From: Chitinophaga hostae
Lineage (GTDB): Bacteria; Bacteroidota; Bacteroidia; Chitinophagales; Chitinophagaceae
Direction of reading: 5' to 3'
Assembly: GCF_018224885.1 (NCBI RefSeq)
Contig: NZ_JAGTXB010000005.1
Location: forward strand, 248,001-312,000
Length of the DNA stretch: 64,000 bases
Both the position numbers and the translations under genes were made by a program. Under the pieces are notes generated by a model that was not told the DNA's origin, searched no databases, and worked only from the letters and a program-made list of their open reading frames with translations. Shown here piece by piece: positions 53,096 through 63,284 of this stretch. Within the stretch, counting starts at the first letter, position 1. Each line of letters starts with the position of its first letter.

Positions 53096-54589
53096 ATGAA
53101 AAGTGTAATTAAATATACTATTGGCATACTTCTCCTGATATTGCTGGGAACGGCCTGTAATAAATACCTGGATGAAACACCGAAAGGAAGCATCACCACT
53201 ACCAGTTTTTACCAAACAGGCAACGATTTGCAGATGGCGGAAGCCGCGTTGGCGATAAAATTTAATGGTGCATTTAATGATATATCTGGTGTGTACTATG
53301 CTGCCGACGATATTACTACAAAAAGAAACGGGAATAAAATAGAGATGTCAGACTTTGATATATTCAACGCCAACTCGTCCAATAGCAGGATGACCAATTG
53401 GTGGAATTATTTCTATGCTGCCATCAAATCAGCTAACGCCCTTATCGCAAACTATAACAAAGCAACCCTGGCAACAGATGCTCAACGAAATAATGCCGGT
53501 GGATACGCTTATTTCATGAGAGCCGTCAGCTATTTCTACCTCACGCGGACCTGGGGAGAAGTGCCAATGCCTATGGATGTAGCCCTGATGGAAAACCGGC
53601 CCAATGCGAAGGTTGCGGATATCTACAACCTGATTGTTGCTGATCTGCAAAAGGCGGAGACCATGTTGCCAAACCAATGGGATGGTCCGGCAAGGCATGA
53701 TAACGTCGACATTTTTCCAACAAAAGGTACTGCGAAGGCGCTGCTGGCCAACGTCTACCTGACCATGGCCGGCTGGCCCCTTAAGCAGACAGATAAATAT
53801 GCGCTGGCGGCTGCGAAAGCAAAGGAGGTAATTGATAGTAAGGCTACCTGGGGATACAACCTGCTTACAAAATTTGCTGACATATGGAAGATCGGCAACA
53901 GGTTCAACTCAGAAGCTGTATTTGCCTGTTACTATAACAACCAAATCCCTTCTGTGCCCGTTGAGAACGGGAGTCAGCTGGCTCCAAACCCCTTTTCTCC
54001 GGATTATGAAGAAGGAGGCTGGGATGATGCATTTGGGGAAATCGCCTTTTATAATAAATTTCCTGCAGGCCCAAGAAAGGATGCAACCTATCAGAAAGAT
54101 TACTATGTGAAAAATGATCCCGCGAACGTGGTGACCTGGCAAAACACCCTGCAAAAACATCCCTATTTCTTAAAATACCGGGACGACTATAGTTATGACT
54201 GGGCTACACATAAGGCAAATAATTGGTGGAGTAGTGCTACCTCTTTCCTCATCCGTTACGCGGAAGTATTGTTGACCTATGCGGAAGCGCAGGCAATGTC
54301 TTCAGGTCCGGATGCCAGCGCCTACGCTGCCATCAACCAGGTCCGGCAACGAGCGGGATTAAACCCGTTGACACCCGGTTTATCTGTGGCTAATTTCAGG
54401 GATTCTGTTGTTGCAGAACGGGGATGGGAATTTGCGGCTGAATGTGGTATCCGATGGTTTGACCTGGTAAGAACAGAAACGGTGCAAAAAGTCAACTCTT
54501 ACCGGGATGCTACCGAACCGCCATTGGCCAATCAACCCAGCGATGCAAATCATACTTATTACAGGGCGCCTGTACCAATCGTTAAATAA
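53096..54589 (+). CDS. SusD/RagB-family glycan-binding lipoprotein (PUL C)
   Basis: 497-residue lipoprotein: signal YTIGILLLILLGTAC with lipobox Cys, then NKYLDETPKGSITTTSFYQ, TPR helices (GYAYFMRAVSYFYLTRTWGE near residue 135) and a C-terminal signature (VAERGWEFAAECGIRWFDLV near residue 440). Typical length for the family. Forms the oligosaccharide-capturing lid of the SusC encoded upstream. It shares a terminator at 54631-54660 and is separated from the regulator gene by a 319-base gap. Confidence 0.95.
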   Translation: MKSVIKYTIGILLLILLGTACNKYLDETPKGSITTTSFYQTGNDLQMAEAALAIKFNGAFNDISGVYYAADDITTKRNGNKIEMSDFDIFNANSSNSRMTNWWNYFYAAIKSANALIANYNKATLATDAQRNNAGGYAYFMRAVSYFYLTRTWGEVPMPMDVALMENRPNAKVADIYNLIVADLQKAETMLPNQWDGPARHDNVDIFPTKGTAKALLANVYLTMAGWPLKQTDKYALAAAKAKEVIDSKATWGYNLLTKFADIWKIGNRFNSEAVFACYYNNQIPSVPVENGSQLAPNPFSPDYEEGGWDDAFGEIAFYNKFPAGPRKDATYQKDYYVKNDPANVVTWQNTLQKHPYFLKYRDDYSYDWATHKANNWWSSATSFLIRYAEVLLTYAEAQAMSSGPDASAYAAINQVRQRAGLNPLTPGLSVANFRDSVVAERGWEFAAECGIRWFDLVRTETVQKVNSYRDATEPPLANQPSDANHTYYRAPVPIVK

Positions 54590-54630
54590 TGGAACGCCTT
54601 GTCAATTAACCACTATATATCACCAAAATT

Positions 54631-54664
54631 AAGGGAGGGAGCGGTTTCAGTTCCCTCCTTTGTT
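54631..54664 (+). terminator. Intrinsic terminator after PUL C susD
   Basis: AAGGGAGGGA (54631-54640) pairs with TCCCTCCTT (54652-54660) with one bulged G, followed by TGTT. It lies 42 bases past the susD stop. The rest of the gap to 54908 holds no gene I can support; the promoter of the regulator should lie there. Confidence 0.65.
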
Positions 54665-54908
54665 AAGTAAAATTATTTCTGCAGACTGTATTTGCATTAA
54701 CAGTTTAAGTTCTTACTTTTATGTTGTTAGAACTGTTGGTACAATTAGTACTGCAAATAAAAGTCTGTCCGGTTTAGCCGTTGTTAACAGATCACATCCA
54801 TGTAAACCTGTTTTTGCCAGACAACAATGGTTCAGAATTATTTTATAATATTTTTTCGACCAGAATATTATTGTTAAATTTCGATGCCAGCCACGAAAAA
54901 GGTGAACA

Positions 54909-57900
54909 ATGAAACCAATTATTCTTTGGATACTATATTCCTGTGCTATACTGACCAATGCGCACTCCCAGGCTCCATCATCGCTTACCTACCTGGGTAT
55001 TGAACATGGGCTCTCTAATAATGCCGTTAACTGTATTTACCAGGACCATAACGGATTTATGTGGTTTGGCACCTATGATGGACTGAACCGCTATGACGGC
55101 TATAATTTTATTGTTTACAGAAATGAGCTCAGTGATATAGGCTCTCTTGCCAACAACAGGGTTGATTGCCTTACTGAAGATATTCATCACCGTCTCTGGG
55201 TTGGTACGAGAGGCGGGGTCTGCATCTACAATAACACAAATGGTCAGTTCTCAGGACTGTCTTATATATCAGGTGGTATTAAGCGTCGTATTACAGCCCC
55301 GGTGAATGCTATTGTGGCAACAAATGGCCATATGCTTATAGGCACTGCGGAAGAAGGGCTGTTTATCTATAATGGAGCAGGTTATGCTACACAGGTCCCG
55401 CTTATGAATGGGGATATTCATTATAATGTAGCCGGTATCACGGTAGACGCCGGCGGACATATCTGGCTGTTTGTATGCAATGTTGGACTATGCCGCTTTG
55501 ATGAAAGCAGCAATACTGTATATATAATTAATGATAATATCCGCAACGGTACTGCCCTGCAGGCTGACAATAATGGGTGCTTATGGTTGGGTACAGGGAG
55601 CGGGTTGTATAAATATGCTATAGCTTCCAATGTATATGCAGGCGTGGTGATAGGGCTTTCCAAGCCTGTCGTGCATTTGAGCATCGATAAGCAGCATGTT
55701 TTGTGGGTAGGGACCGATGGATTAGGAATCCTTACAATTAAAGTTGATGATGCGGAAATAAAGAAGTTGGCTCCCCCATGGAATAAGGCACTGCTTACAA
55801 GTACCAGCGTATATACGGTGTTTGAAGATCATGATGGTCGTAAATGGATAGGGACACTTCGGGGCGGTATCAATATCCTTGATCCCAGGAAGACTGTACT
55901 TACCGCTATCAGGCGTGATCCACTTAACTCCAATAGCCTGATCGATGATTTCACTTTGTCCTTGTGTGAAGACGCAGATCATAATATATGGATAGGCACA
56001 GATGGCGGCGGCGTTAGCGTTTGGAACCGGAAGATGAACCGGTTTACTAATTTCAGGCATCTGTCGGGTAAAAGCAGCCTGTTGGATGGACAGTTTGTAA
56101 CCAGCATTATCAACGATTTTCAACACTCTGTTTGGCTTACTACCTGGGGGGATGGTATCTACCGGTATGACAAAAAAAACAATTCATTTCAACATTATGC
56201 CTGCCAGAACCCATTTACTGGTAAGGAAGACAAAGATACCTGGGTGCTCTATGAAGATTCCAGGAAAGAGCTGTGGGCGGGCGTCTTTACGGACGGCCCA
56301 TTGTACTTTCTGAACCGGACAACAAATCGCTTTGAAGTCTTTGATAGCACCCTGACTAATATCCTTTCGATAGCAGAGGACAGGAACGGTTGCCTTTGGG
56401 CGGGAGATGTTTCGTCACTGATAAAAGTCGACCGGTCAGGTAAAAAACACCGCAAGTTCAGGATCGGTCATTTTATACGAGCCATTCACGAGGATAAGGC
56501 TGGTAATTTCTGGATAGGTACCGAAGGTGGCGGACTATTGTTATTTAACCGGGAAACCGGTACTTATATATCGTTTACAAAGACGAATGGACTTGCAAAT
56601 AATTCTGTCCTGGAAATATTGGAAGACAAAAGGGGGAACCTATGGATCAGTACATTTTATGGGCTATCGAAATTTGATCCGAAAAAGAAGACTTTCAGGA
56701 ATTTCTCACAGGCAGACGGACTTTTGAGCAATCAACTCAACTATCATTCAGCATTGGCCCTTGCTTCAGGTGAATTTATTTTTGGTGGAATCAGGGGATT
56801 GGATATTTTTTTTCCAGACAGCCTTAGTTATTCCTCACCGCTGCAAAATGTGGTGCTGACAGGTTTGAAGATAGATAATGTTCCGGTAGAGAGTAACGGG
56901 AGTTATGTAACCGAACGTGTAAATGATAAGGTGACAGCATTGAGAATACCTTATACCAAAGCGGTAATTACCGTTGATTTTGTAGCACCTGAATATGCTG
57001 CTGCTAATAAGATAGAATATGCTTATTATATGCAAGGGTGGGATAAGGGCTGGAATTATGCAGGAAAAGTCCGGACAGCCAATTATACTCACTTGTATGA
57101 AGGAAATTATACCCTGCGGATAAAAAGCACGGACACGGAAGGGCACTGGAATAAGAATGAATATGTATTGCGAATAACCGTATTACCACCCTGGTACAGA
57201 ACATGGTGGGCTTGTTTGATATACCTGGCTATCTTTATTGGTTTGGCATATCTGTATCTTAACTATAGGTCGCAACAAATTAAGTTGAACTTTGAAATCC
57301 GGCTGGCACGCATGGAAACCGAGAAAGAGAGAGAGGTGAACGAGAAGAAACTCACATTTTTCACCAATATATCCCATGAATTCAGAACGCCACTGACTTT
57401 GATCATTAACCCTGTAAAAGAAATGCTTGGCAGTAGTGACCAGCATAATGGGAATAAACTGGATGTAATATACAGGAATGCCCGCCGCCTGCTTAGCCTC
57501 GTGGATCAGCTGCTGTTATTTCGCAAAGCAGAAAGCGAAACAGATAAACTGAGGATCACTCGCCTTAATCTTCATAATCTCTGTAAAGAGGTATTCAACT
57601 GTTTCAGCCAGCAAGCCACCGCAATGAATATTCAATACACATTTAGTTGCGTCAATCGGCAAATAGAAATATATGCTGATAAAGAAAAGATGGAGATCGT
57701 ACTGTTTAACCTCCTTTCCAACGCAATGAAATTTACGCCGGAGAATGGGAGCGTTAGTTTGTCCGTTATCGAGAACGAGCATGATATTACGGTAATCATT
57801 ACAGATACTGGCTGCGGCATCAGTGAGAAATCCGGCCAATACCTATTCGAAAAATTCAGTCAGATAAAATCAGGGAAAACTGGTTTTGGTATTGGATTGT

Positions 57901-58931
57901 ACCTATCGAAACAGTTTGTTGAAAGCCACAAAGGGCATATATCCTTTACCAGTGTTCCAGAGCAGGGTACAACATTTAAAATCCTCCTGCAGAAAGGGAC
58001 GGCACATTTTGCAGGTCACTTTATTTTTGAAGATATAGTGGAGAGTCCTGCGCTATTGGATGAACTCACTGGCAATATTGCTATTGAAATCCCATCAGAA
58101 GGAAAACCTGGCCCGGTCATAGATATCATTTCCGAAAAGCACTCGCTATTAGTGGTAGATGATAATCCGGAAATCAGTCGTTATTTACAACAGTTGTTCC
58201 AGGATAAATTCATTTTTCATGCTGCTGAAAATGGCGAAATTGGTTTGCAGATGGCCCGGGAGCATACACCGGACGTCATTATCAGCGATGTAATTATGAA
58301 GGGGATGAACGGAGTGGAATTGTGCCATGCTATTAAGCAGGATACTGCTCTTGGCCATATACCAGTGGTGTTGCTTACTGCTAATCCTTCCCAGGAAACC
58401 AAACTTCGAAGTATTGAATGCGGCGCAGATGACTACATTGTAAAGCCATTTGAGAAAGAACTGCTGATTGCCCGCATTGACAACCTTCTCCAAAACAGGA
58501 ATATATTGCAACGTTATTTTTTTGAGAAGATCACCTTAAGAGAGGACAATACCCGCATTCCTGCAGAGAATAAATATTTCCTTGAGCGATGCATCAATAT
58601 CGTGGAAAGCAATCTGAACAATGATGCTTTCAACATAAAGATGCTTGCAACAGAAATAGGCATGAGTCATTCTGCCCTTTATAAAAAGGTTAAATCCATT
58701 TCTGGAAATTCTGTTAGCAATTTTATCCGGTTTATCCGTTTGCGCCGGGCGGCGGTACTATTATTAAGTACCGGTTGTAATGTAAACGAAGCCGCATTTG
58801 GAGTGGGTATAAATAATGTCAAATATTTCCGGAGACAGTTCTCCAAACTTTTTGGAATGCCGCCCTCAACATATATAAAAAAGTATCGTCATGCCTTCAA
58901 TAAAGACTTCAACATAATAACATGGGATTAA
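54909..58931 (+). CDS. Hybrid two-component system regulator (HTCS) of PUL C
   Basis: 1340-residue one-protein signalling system. A signal peptide (ending NAHSQ) is followed by a periplasmic double propeller of Reg_prop repeats (pattern GLSNNAVNCIYQDHNGFMWF, recurring to about residue 640), a Y_Y_Y domain (about 690-757) and a membrane helix (about 766-788). Next come the histidine kinase (His823 in NISHEFRTPLTL; ATPase motif DTGCGISE and GFGIGLYLSKQFVESHKG), a receiver domain with the phosphate-accepting Asp1127 in VIISDVIMKG, and an AraC-type DNA-binding domain (about 1230-1335, NIKMLATEIGMSHSALYKKV). It should sense an oligosaccharide in the periplasm and activate the SusC/SusD genes upstream, and probably the GH16 gene downstream. 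Confidence 0.96.
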   Translation: MKPIILWILYSCAILTNAHSQAPSSLTYLGIEHGLSNNAVNCIYQDHNGFMWFGTYDGLNRYDGYNFIVYRNELSDIGSLANNRVDCLTEDIHHRLWVGTRGGVCIYNNTNGQFSGLSYISGGIKRRITAPVNAIVATNGHMLIGTAEEGLFIYNGAGYATQVPLMNGDIHYNVAGITVDAGGHIWLFVCNVGLCRFDESSNTVYIINDNIRNGTALQADNNGCLWLGTGSGLYKYAIASNVYAGVVIGLSKPVVHLSIDKQHVLWVGTDGLGILTIKVDDAEIKKLAPPWNKALLTSTSVYTVFEDHDGRKWIGTLRGGINILDPRKTVLTAIRRDPLNSNSLIDDFTLSLCEDADHNIWIGTDGGGVSVWNRKMNRFTNFRHLSGKSSLLDGQFVTSIINDFQHSVWLTTWGDGIYRYDKKNNSFQHYACQNPFTGKEDKDTWVLYEDSRKELWAGVFTDGPLYFLNRTTNRFEVFDSTLTNILSIAEDRNGCLWAGDVSSLIKVDRSGKKHRKFRIGHFIRAIHEDKAGNFWIGTEGGGLLLFNRETGTYISFTKTNGLANNSVLEILEDKRGNLWISTFYGLSKFDPKKKTFRNFSQADGLLSNQLNYHSALALASGEFIFGGIRGLDIFFPDSLSYSSPLQNVVLTGLKIDNVPVESNGSYVTERVNDKVTALRIPYTKAVITVDFVAPEYAAANKIEYAYYMQGWDKGWNYAGKVRTANYTHLYEGNYTLRIKSTDTEGHWNKNEYVLRITVLPPWYRTWWACLIYLAIFIGLAYLYLNYRSQQIKLNFEIRLARMETEKEREVNEKKLTFFTNISHEFRTPLTLIINPVKEMLGSSDQHNGNKLDVIYRNARRLLSLVDQLLLFRKAESETDKLRITRLNLHNLCKEVFNCFSQQATAMNIQYTFSCVNRQIEIYADKEKMEIVLFNLLSNAMKFTPENGSVSLSVIENEHDITVIITDTGCGISEKSGQYLFEKFSQIKSGKTGFGIGLYLSKQFVESHKGHISFTSVPEQGTTFKILLQKGTAHFAGHFIFEDIVESPALLDELTGNIAIEIPSEGKPGPVIDIISEKHSLLVVDDNPEISRYLQQLFQDKFIFHAAENGEIGLQMAREHTPDVIISDVIMKGMNGVELCHAIKQDTALGHIPVVLLTANPSQETKLRSIECGADDYIVKPFEKELLIARIDNLLQNRNILQRYFFEKITLREDNTRIPAENKYFLERCINIVESNLNNDAFNIKMLATEIGMSHSALYKKVKSISGNSVSNFIRFIRLRRAAVLLLSTGCNVNEAAFGVGINNVKYFRRQFSKLFGMPPSTYIKKYRHAFNKDFNIITWD

Positions 58932-59108
58932 TAGTAATGCCTTGATGTATGGAGGTATATCCATAGTTTGGAAATTTTTAAAAAAATGAAACGGTTACGT
59001 GGGTCAAATACAATTAACCGGTGCCTTAACTATCAGATAGAATCAATAAGGACTTCATAAAGTAGTCCTTAAGTAATTTAAAGTATATCACCTGATGATT
59101 AGAATATG

Positions 59109-59150
59109 GTACTATTAATTCCAGATTCTAGTACTATTAATTCCAATCTG
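59109..59150. repeat. Direct repeat of about 20 bases
   Basis: GTACTATTAATTCCA occurs at 59109-59123 and again at 59131-59145, with related text after each (GATTCTA, ATCTG). In the 490-base non-coding stretch between the HTCS gene and the convergent GH16 gene. May be a double binding site or a slippage product. Confidence 0.5.
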
Positions 59151-59226
59151 TTAGTGTTTAAAAAAATGGGTAATTCTTTTGGCTGAGCCCAAAATACTCT
59201 CAGGCTGACATTCTGAGGCTAACTAC

Positions 59227-59253
59227 AGCAGCTCCTTCTTCCGGGGAGCTGCT
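59227..59253. terminator. Hairpin downstream of the HTCS gene
   Basis: AGCAGCTCC (59227-59235) pairs with GGAGCTGCT (59245-59253), 9-base loop. There is no T run on either side, so terminator strength is uncertain. The GCTCC / GGAGC core recurs in hairpins at 17468 and 61573, a house-style stem in this genome. Confidence 0.45.
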
Positions 59254-59275
59254 TCCATGTCGTATATAAAAGAAA

Positions 59276-59306
59276 AAACTCTTGCAAAACTTGTCTGCAA
59301 GAGTTT
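59276..59306 (-). terminator. Intrinsic terminator for the minus-strand GH16 gene
   Basis: Perfect 11-bp arms (59276-59286 AAACTCTTGCA and 59296-59306), 9-base loop. Read on the minus strand it is followed by a run of Ts (TTTTTTCTTTT), the classic form. It lies about 115 bases after the GH16 stop. Confidence 0.7.
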
Positions 59307-59421
59307 AGGGTTATCGATGGTTTTTATAATTATAGTGACTGCGGCCATGCCGCGATCAATGTAGGCGATGCGTGCCGTCACGCGGGCATATATAGCACCT
59401 GCCTCAGTTTCTTATATTGGG

Positions 59422-60300
59422 TTAAATGTCATGTTTTTTTGCTCGACGAACAGATATGTTCCGCGCTTTGAAATAAGTATCTGCTGCTGGCGGATCGCCC
59501 GCGCTGGACCCCTCCATCTGTAAGTTAATTATAATCTGCATTGGTTTGCCAACATAGCCCTTGCCAGTGTGCGTGGCTGTCAATTCTTCATCGATGTAAT
59601 ATTCGACACTCACATCTGTATTATTGATCTTTTTCATCCGTATGCCGTAAGAGTGCCATTCAGAAGGCGAAAGCACTTCAGTGAGTTTGCTTTCCGCATC
59701 ATCGTCGGTTATATAAGTGTTTTGCCAGTTGATGTTATCGCCTTTGTATTCGAGGATGTCACATTCCGGCGGGTAAGTACTTGAGCCGCAAAGCCAGAAA
59801 GCCGGCCAGGTGCCACCATCAGAGGGTGCCTGAAAATCTCCCTTTATTTCCCAATTGGGGTATGCATCGTTTACTACTATGTTGTCTTTGGTGTGTATAG
59901 CGCCACTTTTGTAATGAAGCTCTATTTCAGTGCCAGGCCCATCCGGATTCGGCACGGTAGCTCCACCCCAGTCGAAAAGCTCTGCCTTAATGTTTAGCAC
60001 ACCGGCATCAAGGTAAATATTATTGTGGTCGGTGCTAGTGCCACTCATACGTGCAGAGCCATTGTGATCTGCCCCCCAGGGATATAGATAATTCCAGTGA
60101 GTCTCAAAGTTGGCGTAACTGGCAAAAGAGTTGCCATCAAGTACAATTTCCCAGTCGTTGCTGGCTTTTACATCAGCATGCACCTGCGGCAGTTGTTGTA
60201 CTGACAACTTCTTAAAAGAGGTCATGTCTTTCTGACACGAAAGTAGTAAGGGGCCGATCATAGTGAATAATAACGGCATAATTGTTCTCATTGTTCTCAT
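59422..60300 (-). CDS. GH16-family endo-glycanase lipoprotein
   Basis: 292-residue lipoprotein (signal LLFTMIGPLLLSC) with a GH16 jelly-roll. The catalytic line PPECDILEYKG fits ExDxxE: nucleophile Glu179, Asp181 and acid/base Glu184. The residue after the nucleophile is Cys, where Ile, Met or Leu is more common. WPAFWLCGSS just before it, and EWHSYGIRM and IINLQMEG after it, are further GH16 landmarks. GH16 enzymes cut beta-1,3, beta-1,3/1,4-glucans, agars or carrageenans. Being next to the HTCS and SusC/SusD of PUL C, it is the best candidate for the initial surface endo-enzyme. The MRTMRT repeat at the start leaves the exact ATG (60300 or 60291) open. Confidence 0.85.
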   Translation of the reverse strand: MRTMRTIMPLLFTMIGPLLLSCQKDMTSFKKLSVQQLPQVHADVKASNDWEIVLDGNSFASYANFETHWNYLYPWGADHNGSARMSGTSTDHNNIYLDAGVLNIKAELFDWGGATVPNPDGPGTEIELHYKSGAIHTKDNIVVNDAYPNWEIKGDFQAPSDGGTWPAFWLCGSSTYPPECDILEYKGDNINWQNTYITDDDAESKLTEVLSPSEWHSYGIRMKKINNTDVSVEYYIDEELTATHTGKGYVGKPMQIIINLQMEGSSAGDPPAADTYFKARNISVRRAKKHDI

Positions 60301-60612
60301 AATGAAGATTTTAAGGGTTTTGTTATTTAGAGATAATTATTTGAGGTTACGTCATTTGCTAAGTCTAAATAAATAAGACATCCAATATTGAAAAGTTCCT
60401 ATTCCTGAACATTATTTTTGAAAAGTTAATAGGAAGTGAGCGTAGTTGAGATTCTTGTCTGATGGGTGTATCAATGCGTTATGCTATTTTATAGTAGATA
60501 TGCTATAAAAATAATTATTAGTATATTGAGCAGAAACTATAACTGAGTTGCTTAAAAATATCACATCAACCGAAAACGAACTTTGCCGACGTTTAGCTAA
60601 TGGAGACCCCAA

Positions 60613-60801
60613 ATGGTTCTATACAAACCATTAAGGGAACCATATTACTGGTACATTGAAATGGTCTACAGCGCTGTGCAACATTCGGCAAAAGGACCTA
60701 ATCATATGGAGATCAACGTATCGGGCCTGCAGGCGGCGATGTATGCGCTGAAAATCAAACAAGGCCTTAAAACTGAACAATACAAATTCGTTAAAAAATG
60801 A
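60613..60801 (+). pseudogene. Orphan type IX secretion C-terminal sorting domain fragment
   Basis: The last 32 codons (EINVSGLQAAMYALKIKQG, then KTEQYKFVKK and stop) have the form of a type IX secretion (Por) sorting tail, normally at the end of a large secreted protein. Nothing before it in frame resembles a cargo domain. Further left, at about 60549-60610, STENELCRRLANGDPKWF resembles the first helix of an ECF sigma factor, so two unrelated gene pieces seem joined here. Non-functional remnants of a rearrangement are most likely. The 245-base gap 60301-60545 should hold the GH16 promoter. Confidence 0.5.
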
Positions 60802-60945
60802 TGACTGGCCGCAGCATTTTAGAAACAACGAATGATATCAGCGCCCCGGCGTGTAAATAAATTTTGAAAAATCTTTATGCTGCACCGGATCAAGATTGAC
60901 GCGTGATCATACAATCCACCAGCGGAGACTACGGAAATAGCATGG

Positions 60946-61428
60946 GTGGTAAATGGGAAATGGAGAGAAGCACTTTTACCGTGTATTACAGCCTATGGAT
61001 TGTGTCTGGCAGAATTGAAGGCCATTATCCGTTATAATCCCGAGGTATGGAACTTTGGAAATGAAATTGATATGTACATGGTTAATGTACGTATCTTGAA
61101 TGCCGCACTTCCCCCCGATATCGTAAAAAAGTATGCATTCAATACTGATATAGATGCACCACCTCCCTACCACGAAAACCTGATCGATAACTGGCTGTGT
61201 AACGATAAAAGCGGCAACAAGCTCAAAGACAGCAGCCCATCCCGGAAAGACTTTATTATAGTAGGTGATTACTCGTGGGACTTTATTGGCTCCGCTGTGG
61301 ACAAAACAGATCCGGCCCCGTCTATTTTTGATATAACGCTTTCTGTTCTCCACTGGATCGGTATCACATTGCAGGGTAATGACATACCAGGTGGCAGAAG
61401 CTGGATAAGGATAATTGGTGACAAATAA
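60946..61428 (+). pseudogene. Possible C-terminal fragment of an alkaline-phosphatase-superfamily protein
   Basis: 160-codon frame opened only by a GTG. The end, SIFDITLSVLHWIGITLQGN then DIPGGRSW, resembles the last part of type I phosphodiesterases and sulfatases, where DITPTVLHLLG is followed by a DMDGR loop. Earlier parts (VRILNAALPPDIVKKYAFNT) are less clear and no metal-binding N-terminal half exists here. I read it as a broken gene rather than a short protein; the family call is tentative. Confidence 0.4.
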
Positions 61429-61572
61429 AACATGAAGATTTAGAAAAAAATTCAATGGGACAAATGTATCCGATCAGTGTTTTACCTGCGAATAAAAAAA
61501 CAGACTACATACATGACACTTGTTTATAACCCCAAGGTATCGTTTCAATAGTATAATCATTCTCCAAATGAC

Positions 61573-61599
61573 AGAAGCTCCTTTCTTTGAGGAGCTTCT
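61573..61599 (+). terminator. Intrinsic terminator-like hairpin
   Basis: AGAAGCTCC (61573-61581) pairs with GGAGCTTCT (61591-61599), followed by TTGACTTTAA. It ends the fragment region. The stretch 61600-61946 before the next gene is AT-rich and shows no gene; it should carry the promoter of the lipoprotein at 61947. Confidence 0.6.
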
Positions 61600-61946
61600 T
61601 TGACTTTAACCGGGTGGTAAAAAACGCGTTAAATTTTTTCCGGATAAAAAGCATGCGTCATCTTTTTGTAAACAACCTGGAGGTCTTGCCAGTAGATAGT
61701 TTCAAATCATTTTTCTTCTTATATCATATTACTTAGCATATACTATTATCATATAATGTCATTTCTTCAACATAAAAAGCTATGATATTTAAGAATGCAG
61801 AAAGTTAAAGGTAATTTCAATTATAGCGCATTTATTGATACTATCAGCCAATGAAAGCCTCTCATTCGAATTTCAACAGAACAATGAATCTCTTCTGATA
61901 GTATATGGCGCCCCTCATATAAAATGTTAACTAAACCCACATTCTC

Positions 61947-63284
61947 ATGAAAAATTATCCAATGATTTTGCTCAGCCTCCTTATTCTTGGCGCGTGTGCA
62001 AAATTCAGCAACAGTGAACTACACAGGAAATCAGGCGACAACAACAAAGATGGTGTTGATCTCGCCGCACTAGTACAAAAAACAGATATCGTCACATTGT
62101 ACAGTAACGGATACGTATATCCGAAAGAAGAGAGCAACAGCTATGGCGCTATCTCTACCTCCGGGCTGGGAGGCTGGACAGATTCCAGCGGCTTTACGCG
62201 CGTGTTTTTCTATCCGCAAGTCACCGGCCAGATCTCTGTTTCTATCCGCGTTAAAGCGCCATCCAATGCCAATACCTTGACAATACGGCTTGACAGCTCT
62301 GGCGTCAGCCATCATGTAACTGTTAATAAAACATCGGACTATGTGACGCTACCTGTGGGGAACTTTCATATTTCTTCTGCACAATATCATTGTCTGGAGA
62401 TCAGGGCTGCTACTAAGAATGGCGCCTACCTTCCTGATGTGGAGTCGGTAATCATTAACAGTTCACTGAACCTGAAATATAATAAGAGCCAGTACCGCGG
62501 TGCACCGTCCACGCATTTATGGTATCCGGCAGCCGGAGACAGCGCCATCGCCTGGTTCTATAACGAGATCTATGTACCGACGGGCGCAGATCCGCTAAAC
62601 GCCTACTACATGACCAACGGCTTCTGGGATGGTTATTTTGGTATACAGGTGAACAGTCCTAATGAAAGACGCATTCTCTTTTCTATCTGGAGTAACTACA
62701 ACACCAACGATCCCAACCAAATTCCTTCGGACTATGCCGTAACACTTATTAAAAAAGGCGCCGGTGTTATTGCCAATCCATTTGGCGGCGAAGGCTCCGG
62801 TGGACAGAGTTATCTCAAATTTCCGTGGGTAACAGGTAATACTTACCGGATGTTGGTAAATGCAGAGGCTTCCGGTACGCATACTATCTTCACTGCATGG
62901 TACTATGCTCCGGAAAATGGTAACTGGAGGCTCATAGCACAATGGGATAAATCCAAGACCAACGGTCAACTGCTCGGTGGCCTCTACTCGTTTGTGGAAA
63001 ACTTCTCAGGTAACGGCAATGACTTCTTCAAAGCTCGCTACGGCAATCAATGGGCCCGCACGGTTAACGGTACCTGGATAGAGCTGAACCGGGCATCTTT
63101 CTCCACCACGGCCAGCGAAGCAGGACATCAACGGTATGATATCGGCGGCGGTGTGGAAGACAATATATTTTATATGTTCAGCGGCGGCTTCAGACAGATA
63201 GGTAACAGTATAGGACAGACCTATACGCGCCCTGCCACCGGCGTACCTCCAGCTGTGGATCTTGCCACGCTGCCGGCTAATTGA
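61947..63284 (+). CDS. DUF5077/DUF3472-type lipoprotein
   Basis: 445-residue lipoprotein (MKNYPMILLSLLILGAC). The first half (TRVFFYPQVTGQISVSIRVK and TIRLDSSGVSHHVTVNKTS) matches the DUF5077 sandwich; the second (DAYYMTNGFWDGYFGIQVNS-like NAYYMTNGFWDGYFGIQ, then RILFSIWSNYNTNDPNQIPS and YNIGGG-like YDIGGGVEDNIFYMFSGGF) matches DUF3472. These proteins occur beside glycan-degradation genes; a carbohydrate-binding or lyase-like fold is suspected, but no activity can be assigned from sequence. Stands alone, with non-coding DNA on both sides. Confidence 0.82.
   Translation: MKNYPMILLSLLILGACAKFSNSELHRKSGDNNKDGVDLAALVQKTDIVTLYSNGYVYPKEESNSYGAISTSGLGGWTDSSGFTRVFFYPQVTGQISVSIRVKAPSNANTLTIRLDSSGVSHHVTVNKTSDYVTLPVGNFHISSAQYHCLEIRAATKNGAYLPDVESVIINSSLNLKYNKSQYRGAPSTHLWYPAAGDSAIAWFYNEIYVPTGADPLNAYYMTNGFWDGYFGIQVNSPNERRILFSIWSNYNTNDPNQIPSDYAVTLIKKGAGVIANPFGGEGSGGQSYLKFPWVTGNTYRMLVNAEASGTHTIFTAWYYAPENGNWRLIAQWDKSKTNGQLLGGLYSFVENFSGNGNDFFKARYGNQWARTVNGTWIELNRASFSTTASEAGHQRYDIGGGVEDNIFYMFSGGFRQIGNSIGQTYTRPATGVPPAVDLATLPAN

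Noticed and set aside
54660..54848. 62-codon frame between susD and the HTCS gene
   Set aside because: Starts inside the terminator tail, low complexity, no domain; better explained as leader or promoter DNA.
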